64,000 bases of DNA, from positions 186,001-250,000 of the forward strand of contig NZ_JBBWUA010000004.1 of the NCBI RefSeq assembly GCF_038181555.1, read 5' to 3'. Under the pieces are notes generated by a model. It did not search any database. It saw only the letters and a list, made by a program, of their open reading frames with translations, and had not been told where the DNA came from. Position 1 is the first letter of the stretch. Every line of letters begins with the position of its first letter. Positions 42,819 to 50,339 of this stretch are shown piece by piece. The position numbers and the translations under genes were made by a program. The DNA is from Desulfitobacterium sp038181555. GTDB taxonomy: Bacteria > Bacillota > Desulfitobacteriia > Desulfitobacteriales > Desulfitobacteriaceae.

Positions 42819-43573
42819 CGAAGCGAATCATCCCCTGTCTGGATGTTCATGAAGGAAGAGTGGTCAAAGGGACCAACTTTGTGAACCTTCGTGATGCCGG
42901 TGACCCAGTCGAGCTAGCGGCGCTTTATGATCAAGAAGGAGCCGATGAACTGGTTTTTCTTGATATTTCCGCTTCGTCGGAAGGCCGCGAAACCATGGTA
43001 GAGGTGGTCCGCCGAACTGCCGAAAAGGTGTTTATCCCCTTTACCATTGGGGGAGGACTGCGCACTACTCAAGATATTCGCAAGATGTTGCGTGCCGGTG
43101 CCGATAAAGTATCACTGAACACCTCGGCAGTTCAGAACCCCAGTTTGATTGAGGAAGGTGCGCATGCTTTTGGTAGTCAGTGTATTGTCGTGGCCATCGA
43201 TGCTCGCCAGACAAGTCAGGGTACTTGGGAGGTCTATATCCATGGCGGACGGACCCCAACCGGCAAAGATGTTTTGCAGTGGGCTGAAGAAGTAGAGCGT
43301 TTAGGTGCGGGAGAGATTTTACTGACCTCCATGGATCGGGACGGCACCAAAAACGGTTATGATCTTGAGTTGACACGTGCTGTAAGTCGAGCGGTTTCCT
43401 TACCTGTGATTGCCAGCGGGGGGGTAGGAACCCTAGAGCATTTAGCAGAGGGACTAACAACCGGAGAGGCCGATGCGGTCCTCGCCGCCTCGATATTCCA
43501 TTACCGGGAATACAGCATCGCGGAGGCCAAGGCCTATCTTAAAGCCCGAGGAATCCCAGTGCGAAATTCTTGA
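42812..43573 (+). CDS. hisF: Imidazole glycerol phosphate synthase, cyclase subunit
   Basis: 253-aa barrel. CLDVHEGRVVKGTNF carries the catalytic Asp near residue 11 and LTSMDRDGTKNGYD the second catalytic Asp near 130. It pairs with HisH. ATG behind GGAGGGAGATGG, overlapping hisA by 7 bases. Confidence 0.97.
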   Translation: MLAKRIIPCLDVHEGRVVKGTNFVNLRDAGDPVELAALYDQEGADELVFLDISASSEGRETMVEVVRRTAEKVFIPFTIGGGLRTTQDIRKMLRAGADKVSLNTSAVQNPSLIEEGAHAFGSQCIVVAIDARQTSQGTWEVYIHGGRTPTGKDVLQWAEEVERLGAGEILLTSMDRDGTKNGYDLELTRAVSRAVSLPVIASGGVGTLEHLAEGLTTGEADAVLAASIFHYREYSIAEAKAYLKARGIPVRNS

Positions 43574-43614
43574 AGGGAAACATAATTATGAAAGCAATAA
43601 GAGGTGGAATTCCT

Positions 43615-44295
43615 ATGACTACAGAGAATCCGGAAAAATCAACAGTTGTGATTCCGGAGGGAATCCGATGGAATCATGATGGTCTGATACCTGCGATCGT
43701 GCAGGATGCACATACTCAAAAAGTGTTAATGTTGGCCTATATGAACGAGGAAGCACTGCGCTTGACCTTGAAGGAAAACAAGGCTTGGTATTATAGCCGG
43801 AGCCGCCAATCCCTTTGGCTGAAAGGGGAGACCTCAGGCAATTTCCAAAAGGTCGTGGATCTCCGCTTTGACTGTGATCAAGATACGATTCTATTGACAG
43901 TGGAGCAAACAGGTGTAGCCTGTCATGAAGACTATTATTCATGCTTCCATTATGCCGCCCAAGGGAGGGAGTTTGTGCCGCTTGGTGAGCCTCAAGAAAT
44001 TCCCACCCTCCCCTTAGGGAGAACCCTTGAGCTACTGGCTGAAGTGATCCATTCACGCAATTTAGAGCGTCCGGAAGGAGCTTATACGACCTATTTGTTT
44101 GAAAAGGGCATTGACAAGATTTTGAAAAAGGTGGGCGAGGAAAGCGCGGAAACAATCATTGCGGCCAAGAATTCCTCAGTGGAGGAGATTCGCTATGAAG
44201 TATCCGATCTTTTTTATCATCTCTTAGTCATGCTTGAAGAGCGTGGAGTAACGCTCCAGGAAATTTCACAAGAATTACTTGCCCGAAAAAAATAA
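43615..44295 (+). CDS. hisIE: Phosphoribosyl-AMP cyclohydrolase / phosphoribosyl-ATP pyrophosphatase fusion
   Basis: Bifunctional, 226 aa from the ATG at 43615 (AGAGGTGG site). An ATG nine codons upstream, at 43588, is also possible. The N-terminal HisI part has MLAYMNEEAL, WYYSRSRQSLWLKGETSG and the Zn-binding DCDQD with GVACHEDYYSCF; the C-terminal HisE part has KVGEESAETIIAAKN and EVSDLFYHLLVML. It catalyses steps 2 and 3. It ends the operon at a strong terminator. Confidence 0.95.
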   Translation: MTTENPEKSTVVIPEGIRWNHDGLIPAIVQDAHTQKVLMLAYMNEEALRLTLKENKAWYYSRSRQSLWLKGETSGNFQKVVDLRFDCDQDTILLTVEQTGVACHEDYYSCFHYAAQGREFVPLGEPQEIPTLPLGRTLELLAEVIHSRNLERPEGAYTTYLFEKGIDKILKKVGEESAETIIAAKNSSVEEIRYEVSDLFYHLLVMLEERGVTLQEISQELLARKK

Positions 44296-44310
44296 AGTGT
44301 GGATAATGAA

Positions 44311-44356
44311 CCTAGCGCGAGAATGTCAAAATTAGCTCTCCCGCTAGGATTTTTTT
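44311..44356 (+). terminator. Terminator of the his operon
   Basis: CCTAGCG and CGCTAGG form the base, extended by GAGA/TCTC above one unpaired base on each side, followed by a run of seven T. Confidence 0.9.
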
Positions 44357-44390
44357 CATACCATAGTGAACACAATCTAAGGTAAGCTAT

Positions 44391-44418
44391 TTGATTCTCA
44401 AGTTGGGTATGGTATTAT
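44391..44418 (+). promoter_or_regulatory. Promoter of the apbE-eet operon
   Basis: TTGATT (44391-44396), 16 bp, TATTAT (44413-44418). The predicted start is about 85 bases before the first apbE. Confidence 0.55.
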
Positions 44419-44511
44419 TTGTAGAGAAAATAAGGATTATGATGGTTTTATGCTAGCCACCTTAAACTGTGTCATCGGTTAGAGCATGGTCAGAAGATAA
44501 AGGAGATGGAT

Positions 44512-45591
44512 TTGTTGATTAACATCAAGGAGCAGACGAAAAAAAGAGTGGCCTCAATCGCGATCGTCTTATTGTCCGTCGGATTACTGGCGGGTTGTAA
44601 TGGGCAAGCTGTACAGAAAGAAGCTCCCGAAGCTTTTGAAGCCAGTGGCTTTGCCATGGGAACGATTATCAGCCAAAGAGTATTTGGGGCTGATGGACAG
44701 GCTGCCATCGATGAGACGACGGAAAAATTGAATAGTCTTGAAGCGCTATTAACCTTCAACGCACCTGGTGGCGATGTGAATAAGCTTAATGAAAATGCCG
44801 GTAAGCAAAGCGTGAATTTAGATCCAGAGACCTTAACTATCATTAATAAGTCCCTAGAAGTTGCCAAGCTCAGCGGAGGAGCTTTTGATGTGACCATCGG
44901 TCCTATCGTAAAAAGTTGGGGAATCGGCTCTGCGGGAGAGAGGATACCGTCCGAAGCAGAATTACAGAAGTTACTTCCTTTGGTGAATTATCAGGATTTA
45001 ATCATTGCAGGAAATACAGGCTATTTAAAAAACGAGGGCCAAGAGGTGGATTTAGGTGGCATTGCTAAAGGATATGCCGGAGATGTCGCTGTGGAAATCT
45101 ACAAGAAGCATGGTGTCGAATCGGCCTTCATTAATTTAGGCGGAAATGTTGTTACCATGGGAAGTAAGCCGGATGGTTCTCCCTGGCGGGTGGGGGTCCG
45201 TAATCCTCGACCCAGTAGCGCCGAGAACGGAGAACTTGTAGGCATGATTGAGGTAATCGATAAGGCTGTGGTGACTGCCGGGGATGACCAACGCTTTTTT
45301 GAAGAAGGCGGAATCCGTTATCACCATATACTCAATCCCCACACAGGCTATCCGGCCCAATCCGATCTCATGAGTGTCACCTTAATTACAGATTCTTCTT
45401 TGGAAGCGGATGCTTTGGATACTGCAGCTTTTATCTTAGGTTTAGAAAAGGGAAGAGCCATGCTTGAGCAGTATGGTGGGGTGGAAGCGATCTTTATTAC
45501 TACAGATAAGAAAATTTATGTTACTAAGGGCATCAAGGATAGCTTTGAATTCAATGACGCGAGCAAGGAATACGAGTACGTAAAAGAATAG
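44512..45591 (+). CDS. apbE: FAD:protein FMN transferase (ApbE/FmnB-like), lipoprotein
   Basis: About 359 aa from TTG 44512 (TTG 44515 equally possible; AAGGAG lies 6-9 bases upstream, too close to the ATG at 44506). The lipoprotein signal ends at GLLAGC. Family motifs are present: ASGFAMGTIISQRVF, GAFDVTIGPIVKSWG, VDLGGIAKGYAGD, AFINLGGNVVTMGSKPDG and the metal-binding ALDTAAFILG region. ApbE transfers FMN from FAD to Ser/Thr of exported flavoproteins. Context (the FMN-binding lipoprotein at 47858) points to that protein as a substrate. Confidence 0.93.
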   Translation: MLINIKEQTKKRVASIAIVLLSVGLLAGCNGQAVQKEAPEAFEASGFAMGTIISQRVFGADGQAAIDETTEKLNSLEALLTFNAPGGDVNKLNENAGKQSVNLDPETLTIINKSLEVAKLSGGAFDVTIGPIVKSWGIGSAGERIPSEAELQKLLPLVNYQDLIIAGNTGYLKNEGQEVDLGGIAKGYAGDVAVEIYKKHGVESAFINLGGNVVTMGSKPDGSPWRVGVRNPRPSSAENGELVGMIEVIDKAVVTAGDDQRFFEEGGIRYHHILNPHTGYPAQSDLMSVTLITDSSLEADALDTAAFILGLEKGRAMLEQYGGVEAIFITTDKKIYVTKGIKDSFEFNDASKEYEYVKE

Positions 45592-45630
45592 AACCTATTG
45601 AACAGTGGATATAGGGGATTGGAGACATCG

Positions 45631-46014
45631 ATGAAATCTGAGGGTAAACGTAAAAAAGGTGACTTTATTATTATTCTTGTGGTGCTCTTAGTGGGGATTG
45701 GCGCAACCCTTCCGTGGCTATGGAATAAGGTTAATCCAAGTAAGCCAGCGGATGAACGAATTGCAGTGATTACAAGAGGCGGCAAAGAAATGGCCAGAGT
45801 CGATCTGAGCGATGTGCAAGAATCTCAGCGTTTTCATTATGAAGATGGTATTGAGGTGACGATTTTAGCCGAAGACGGCACAATTAAATTCGAACAAGCA
45901 GGCTGCCCCGATCAGATCTGTGTTAAAACCGGCACTTTGACGAAGAAGGGTGATATAGCCGTTTGCTTACCGTCTGAGACGATCGTAGTTATTGAAGGTG
46001 ATAAATATGAATAG
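45631..46014 (+). CDS. NusG domain II membrane protein (EetA-like)
   Basis: 127 aa: one N-terminal membrane anchor (DFIIILVVLLVGIGATLPWLW) and an exported NusG_II domain with RVDLSDVQESQRFHYEDG and the paired cysteines in AGCPDQICVKTG plus AVCLPS. Such proteins are the EetA component of flavin-based extracellular electron transfer loci. The ATG at 45631 follows TTGGAG. It overlaps the next gene by 8 bases. Confidence 0.85.
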   Translation: MKSEGKRKKGDFIIILVVLLVGIGATLPWLWNKVNPSKPADERIAVITRGGKEMARVDLSDVQESQRFHYEDGIEVTILAEDGTIKFEQAGCPDQICVKTGTLTKKGDIAVCLPSETIVVIEGDKYE

Positions 46015-46609
46015 AAATAAGCGCTTTGCGATTATTATCATCTTAGTCACCAATGCTATTATCATTTCTTTCCTCGAATCCTTCATTCCTGTACCTATTC
46101 CTGTACCGGGAATTAAGCTCGGCTTAGGCAATATCATCACCATGATAGCCATTGCCTTTTTGGGTTTTAAAGATGTTTTGTTTATCGTGGCCGTACGATG
46201 CTTTGTGGTAGCGATCCTGACACGGGGCGTAATGATGCTCGCTTTTAGTTTAAGCGGCGGTATCTTAAGCGCCATAGTCATGTGGGCCTTGTATAAGAAG
46301 CTGTCGAAATATTTTAGCATCAAAGGAATCAGTATTGCCGGAGCGATTGTTCATAACATAACCCAGATTACTGTGGCTTCATTCCTTCTCGGCCAGCTTG
46401 TGGTTCTTTATTACCTGCCAATTTTGTTGGTTTCAGCCGTTGTGACCGGTTTAATCACCGGAAGTATCGGTGAATTAGCTATTAACGAAGTAAGAAAAAA
46501 GAACATTTTTGAGAAGACTCATCATCAAGAGGATGTAGAGAATCAAGTCTGTTCTCAAGCTGAAGAGGCCAGAGCAGAAGGGGATCAGGATGAGGGATTC
46601 GAGAAGTGA
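46007..46609 (+). CDS. Gx transporter family / heptaprenyl diphosphate synthase component I-like protein (EetB-like)
   Basis: About 200 aa with five or six membrane spans. The motif PVPGIKLGLGNIITMIAIAFLG is typical of the Hpre_diP_synt_I/Gx family, which is related to ECF-type substrate-binding membrane proteins. In FLEET loci this gene is eetB and follows eetA, as here. The C-terminus is a charged tail (QAEEARAEGDQDEG). The start overlaps eetA, consistent with coupling. Confidence 0.82.
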   Translation: MNRNKRFAIIIILVTNAIIISFLESFIPVPIPVPGIKLGLGNIITMIAIAFLGFKDVLFIVAVRCFVVAILTRGVMMLAFSLSGGILSAIVMWALYKKLSKYFSIKGISIAGAIVHNITQITVASFLLGQLVVLYYLPILLVSAVVTGLITGSIGELAINEVRKKNIFEKTHHQEDVENQVCSQAEEARAEGDQDEGFEK

Positions 46610-46642
46610 TATTGATGCAGTGGGGAAAAGGATTTGAACTTG

Positions 46643-47413
46643 ATGAACAGTGAAGGTGCAAATAAAGCTGAAAGCACACAGATCGATGGGGTAATCAAAT
46701 TAATCCTGGCGATTCTGCTTATGGTTATGCCCTTTTACTTTCAAAACGCTTTTAGTTTTGCGTTGTTGGGCTTTTATATGATCCTTATCACGTGGATCCT
46801 TAGGGTCAATTTGCGAACCTTGATGCTTAGTGGGGCATCCTTCGCGATTATCGTCTTGGTTCCATATTTATTTGGCCTCGTGATGAATGCAATTTTCTAT
46901 TACTTTTTTAAGAACCCTTTGTTTGCCTATCAAGGGTCAAGTGCTATCTTTCTTAGACTATTTAAGCTCTTTGTTATTTGGTATATCAGTATTCTTTACT
47001 TCCATACGACGCCGATGAAAACGTTTATTGGGATGTTGGACCGATTTTTCTATCCTTTAAAGAGGCTTGGTCTCCCGACCTCAGACTATCTGAAGGTGAT
47101 TATGTGTATCGTAGTCCAGCTTAAGGAAACAGGCACAGAAGTAAAAAAGAGCTTAGGAGAAAAGATGCGTGCGGTGGTCGGGGAAGAAAAGCGGAAATTG
47201 AAGATCAATGTGAAGGGGATATCCCAGATTATCGTGACATTAATTGTGGACTCTTTTGAAAAGATCGATAAGATCCAAGAATATGTTGAAACAGTTCGCC
47301 CAGAAGATTTATATGATTACCACTTTAAATTCACCTGGAAGGATGGAGTAGCTATTTTAAGTTTCCTTATCTTAGTAGCTCTAATCTGGATAGCCGAAAA
47401 AGGCATGCTGTAG
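46643..47413 (+). CDS. Energy-coupling factor transmembrane protein (EcfT/FmnA-like)
   Basis: 256 aa. Hydrophobic spans in the first half are followed by the amphipathic coupling helices with charged ends (KKSLGEKMRAVVGEEKRKL, SFEKIDKIQEYVETVR) and a last span at the C-terminus. This is the EcfT/CbiQ pattern. No EcfA ATPase or S component such as RibU is adjacent; in Listeria a related subunit works with RibU and EcfA to export FAD for ApbE. TTG codons at 46634 and 46640 are alternative starts. Confidence 0.78.
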   Translation: MNSEGANKAESTQIDGVIKLILAILLMVMPFYFQNAFSFALLGFYMILITWILRVNLRTLMLSGASFAIIVLVPYLFGLVMNAIFYYFFKNPLFAYQGSSAIFLRLFKLFVIWYISILYFHTTPMKTFIGMLDRFFYPLKRLGLPTSDYLKVIMCIVVQLKETGTEVKKSLGEKMRAVVGEEKRKLKINVKGISQIIVTLIVDSFEKIDKIQEYVETVRPEDLYDYHFKFTWKDGVAILSFLILVALIWIAEKGML

Positions 47414-47616
47414 ATCAATGCTTTGCTACAGCAGATAAATACTGTTTGTTCGATTGCGGGTAATAGTTCGACTTAGGTAGAATTATTGCCCGTGTTCTCT
47501 ATTAATGTAAGCTTTTTCCTTGGACATCATTTTCCCTCAGGATTCATCGTAAAGCGAGGTCTCTAAGAACGTTAAAACATGGTAAAAAATTAATTAAAAG
47601 AATTCTAAATTTTGTA

Positions 47617-47645
47617 TTGACAGGGGTAACCCTTTCTGCTAAAGT
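47617..47645 (+). promoter_or_regulatory. Promoter of the FMN-binding lipoprotein gene
   Basis: TTGACA (47617-47622), 17 bp, TAAAGT (47640-47645). It implies a separate transcript for the lipoprotein, with a leader of about 200 bases. Apart from this and the short ORF listed next, 47414-47857 shows no gene. Confidence 0.7.
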
Positions 47646-47774
47646 CTTATTTGAGAAATGCTTGTTATAGACAAATATTGCTCAGACATGTATTGTGATT
47701 AGCATTTATTGTATGCGCAAGTTTGTGCTAAAATTCGTTTTCTCAACGATATCACAAGAATGGAAGGAGGAGCG

Positions 47775-47831
47775 ATGGCGTTTCGAATAAAGTACATAAC
47801 GCTTAATTTATGTCTTAAGAAGTTCAAATAG
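47775..47831 (+). CDS. Possible 18-codon leader ORF
   Basis: ATG GCG TTT CGA... follows GGAAGGAGGAGCG, a near-perfect ribosome site. It encodes MAFRIKYITLNLCLKKFK and stops 26 bases before the lipoprotein start codon. The strong site and close position suggest a translated leader peptide, or a remnant gene. Confidence 0.45.
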   Translation: MAFRIKYITLNLCLKKFK

Positions 47832-47857
47832 GGTGCTAAATTAGGAGGAGTAAGGAA

Positions 47858-48763
47858 ATGAAAAAAATTAAATCTTTGGTAACAGTTATGACTTTAGGAG
47901 CTGTACTCGTTTTAAGTGGTTGCGGTAGCCAATCTACACCAGCAGCTACAGCTGTTGATCCTGCCAAAAACGAGCCAGCAAAAACCGAGCCTGCAAAAAC
48001 TGAAACAGCTCAAGGAAAATATAAAGATGGCGTTTACTATGCTGAAGCACCAATGTACGGTAAAGACGGTTGGAAATATACCGCTAGCCTTACTGTAGAT
48101 AAAGGGAATATCGTTGCTGCTGACTGGAATGGCCTGAATGTAAAAGGCGGCAAGGATAAAGATACGTTCTCTAAAGATGGCGAATATGGAATGAAAGAAA
48201 AAGGTAAGGCCCAAGCAGAATGGCATGAACAAGCCCAAAAAGCTGAAGAATATCTCGTGAAAACCCAGGATCCCACAAAAGTTACCTACAAGGATGATGC
48301 AGGTCATACTGATGATATTGCTGGAGCATCCATCAAAGTTAAAGATTTCTTTGGGTTGGCTAAGACTGCTTTAGACAATGGACCAATCGCAAAAGGATCC
48401 TACAAAGATGGTGTCTATTACGCTGCTGATGAAGCTTTCACAAAAGGCTGGAAGTACATGACCAGCATCGTGGTTAAGAACGGAACCATTGCAAGTGTTG
48501 ACTGGAACGGTATTCCTGAAGACGCTACTAAGGCAAACAAAGATTTCCAATCAACCAATGGAGAGTATAAACTTGCTCCTGGAAACCAAGGTGAGTGGGC
48601 AGTTCAAGCTCAAAAAGCTGAAGCTCATCTCTTAAAAACTCAAGATCCCACTAAGATCACCTTAAAAGATGATGCAGGACACTCCGATGATATCGCTGGA
48701 GTATCTGTAACAGTGGGTGAATTCTTCAAACTGGCTCAAAAAGCCCTTGAAGGTGCTAAATAA
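47858..48763 (+). CDS. FMN-binding-domain lipoprotein (PplA-like), two flavinylation-type repeats
   Basis: 301 aa. A lipoprotein signal ends at LVLSGC (C22). A lysine/proline/threonine-rich linker follows, then two homologous domains (about 49-175 and 180-298), each starting G(K/S)YKDGVYYA and ending KDDAGH(T/S)DDIAG. The DDIAGAS and DDIAGVS motifs match the ApbE target pattern, with Ser where Thr is usual. This is the architecture of Listeria PplA, which carries covalent FMN and passes electrons outside the cell. The ATG follows AGGAGGAG. Confidence 0.9.
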   Translation: MKKIKSLVTVMTLGAVLVLSGCGSQSTPAATAVDPAKNEPAKTEPAKTETAQGKYKDGVYYAEAPMYGKDGWKYTASLTVDKGNIVAADWNGLNVKGGKDKDTFSKDGEYGMKEKGKAQAEWHEQAQKAEEYLVKTQDPTKVTYKDDAGHTDDIAGASIKVKDFFGLAKTALDNGPIAKGSYKDGVYYAADEAFTKGWKYMTSIVVKNGTIASVDWNGIPEDATKANKDFQSTNGEYKLAPGNQGEWAVQAQKAEAHLLKTQDPTKITLKDDAGHSDDIAGVSVTVGEFFKLAQKALEGAK

Positions 48764-48783
48764 TTTGAATTAGAAACTTATTT

Positions 48784-48818
48784 AATGAAGAAGCGGTTCC
48801 GACTGCTTCTTCATTTTA
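48784..48818 (+). terminator. Terminator after the FMN lipoprotein gene
   Basis: AATGAAGAAGC (48784-48794) and GCTTCTTCATT (48805-48815) form a perfect 11-bp stem, followed by TTTATTTC. Confidence 0.85.
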
Positions 48819-48863
48819 TTTCTCATACGCCAACCTGCTCTCTACATTCGGCCTTTTTTGTAC

Positions 48864-48869
48864 TATAAT
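48864..48869 (+). promoter_or_regulatory. -10 box before the second apbE
   Basis: TATAAT at 48864-48869; the -35 region is poor (TCTACA at 17 bp). It lies only 6-9 bases before the earliest in-frame start codons of the next gene, which argues for the later ATG at 48923. Confidence 0.5.
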
Positions 48870-48922
48870 GAAGCTTGATGGACTTAAAAGGTTTTCAAAC
48901 CAAAGATGGGGGTTCACACAAT

Positions 48923-50020
48923 ATGCAACGTCGAAGATTTTTACCTTTGAGATCATTAGGGTTGATCCTTATGATATGTTTCAGCATGACATTCTCGCTT
49001 GTCGGTTGCTCGGACACCGAGACGAAAGTAAAGGAGATAGAGCCCGTAGCAGAAACAACCTTTTTGATGGGAACGGTAGCTAAGATTACTATCTATGATG
49101 AAATTAAAGATAAAGAGGTTTTTCAAAGAATCTTTGATCGAATCACGGACATTGAGCGTAGGATGACTATTAACAATGAGTACCCGGAAAGTGAAATCAT
49201 CCGCTTAAACGATGCTGCCGGTAAAGACTTTATTAAACTAAGCTCAGATACTTTCTTCGTATTGGAAAAAGCGAAATATTTCTCGGAATTATCCCAGGGG
49301 AAATTTGATATTACAGTAGGGCCGATTGTTAAGCTTTGGAATATTGGCTTCCCTGATGCAAGAGTGCCGGGAAAAGATGAGATTACCAAGGCTTTGCCCC
49401 TAGTCGATCATCATGAGTTGATTTTAGATAAAGAGAATTTAACAGCTAAATTGAATCAACCCGGCATGAAGTTGGATCTGGGTGCTATTGCCAAAGGCTA
49501 TGCAGCAGATGAGGCGGTCAAAATCCTAAAAGAGGCTGGAATCGAGCATGCGATTGTCAACCTAGGAGGCAATGTTATCGTCATTAATAAGAAGCTCGAC
49601 GGCTCTCTCTGGAGGCTGGGCTTACAGGACCCCTATGAACCCAGAGGGGATTCTATGGGTGTCGTTTTGCTAAATGATCAAACCTTGGTTTCCTCCGGTA
49701 CCTATGAGCGATACCTAGAGGAGAATGGCAAGATTTATCATCACCTTCTCGATCCGGACACAGGCTATCCGGGGGATAATGGCCTCATCAGTGTTTCAAT
49801 CATTACAAAAGAATCGGTTAACGCAGATGGTTTGTCTACCGGCACCTTCCTGTTAGGCTTGGATAAAGGGATGAAATTGATCGAAGAATTACCTGATACG
49901 GAGGCCGTATTTATCACTACCGATAAAAAAGTGTATGTAACGTCCGGAGTCAACGAATCTAATTTTGAAATCACGGATCCTACTTATATACTACAGCCTA
50001 AGATCAATGCTGGTAAATAA
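48923..50020 (+). CDS. apbE: Second FAD:protein FMN transferase (ApbE-like), lipoprotein
   Basis: 365 aa from the ATG at 48923 (GGGGG 10 bases upstream). A signal peptide ends at FSLVGC. Motifs: TTFLMGTVAKITIYD, GKFDITVGPIVKLWN, LDLGAIAKGYAADEA, HAIVNLGGNVIVI, and the metal-binding ADGLSTGTFLLG. It is a diverged paralogue of the enzyme at 44512. Two flavin transferases next to one two-site flavoprotein may mean division of labour, or service to flavoproteins encoded elsewhere. Confidence 0.92.
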   Translation: MQRRRFLPLRSLGLILMICFSMTFSLVGCSDTETKVKEIEPVAETTFLMGTVAKITIYDEIKDKEVFQRIFDRITDIERRMTINNEYPESEIIRLNDAAGKDFIKLSSDTFFVLEKAKYFSELSQGKFDITVGPIVKLWNIGFPDARVPGKDEITKALPLVDHHELILDKENLTAKLNQPGMKLDLGAIAKGYAADEAVKILKEAGIEHAIVNLGGNVIVINKKLDGSLWRLGLQDPYEPRGDSMGVVLLNDQTLVSSGTYERYLEENGKIYHHLLDPDTGYPGDNGLISVSIITKESVNADGLSTGTFLLGLDKGMKLIEELPDTEAVFITTDKKVYVTSGVNESNFEITDPTYILQPKINAGK

Positions 50021-50034
50021 GAGCAAGGATCAAT

Positions 50035-50071
50035 TAAGAGGGTATACCCAGATAATATGGGGATACCCTCA
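50035..50071 (+). other. Hairpin after the second apbE
   Basis: GAGGGTAT and ATACCCTC pair, with more pairing inside (ACCC with GGGG), but no T-run follows. The stretch to 50271 holds no gene that can be supported; a 69-codon open frame there lacks a ribosome site. Confidence 0.4.
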
Positions 50072-50271
50072 GCTCTTATGCTACATAAGAGGTTTGCCAA
50101 CGGATGGAAAAATGTAACCGGTAATAAGTCTACTTCACCAACCGGTTCAGGCGGTGCAGTAGCAAAGGCAACACGATCGGTGGTTTCAAGGATCTTCTCT
50201 TCGAAGATCTGGAAAGAACAAAGGTTGCCAAGTAAGCTAGCCACTCCTCGTGATAAAATTTTGTAAGAAAT

Positions 50272-50316
50272 CAAGCAACGCCCTCGCTTCAAAGGAAGCT
50301 AAGGGCGTTGCTTTTT
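50272..50316. terminator. Strong terminator, used from both sides
   Basis: AAGCAACGCCCT pairs with AGGGCGTTGCTT, and the inner CGCTTC/GAAGC(T) continues the stem. TTTTTT follows on the plus strand; on the minus strand the tail is TTGATTTCTT. It ends the apbE transcript and probably the arsR-reductase transcript. Confidence 0.85.
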
Positions 50317-50339
50317 TACTTTGATCGTTATTTAGATTT

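Noticed and set aside
44506..45591. ATG at 44506 as the start of the first apbE
   Set aside because: The ribosome site AAGGAG ends directly before it; TTG codons 6 and 9 bases later have proper spacing.
50057..50266. 69-codon plus-strand frame and a 102-codon minus-strand frame in the gap after the second apbE
   Set aside because: Neither has a ribosome site or a recognisable family; the region is bounded by hairpins. The basic plus-strand frame could be a short protein, but nothing in the sequence shows it.
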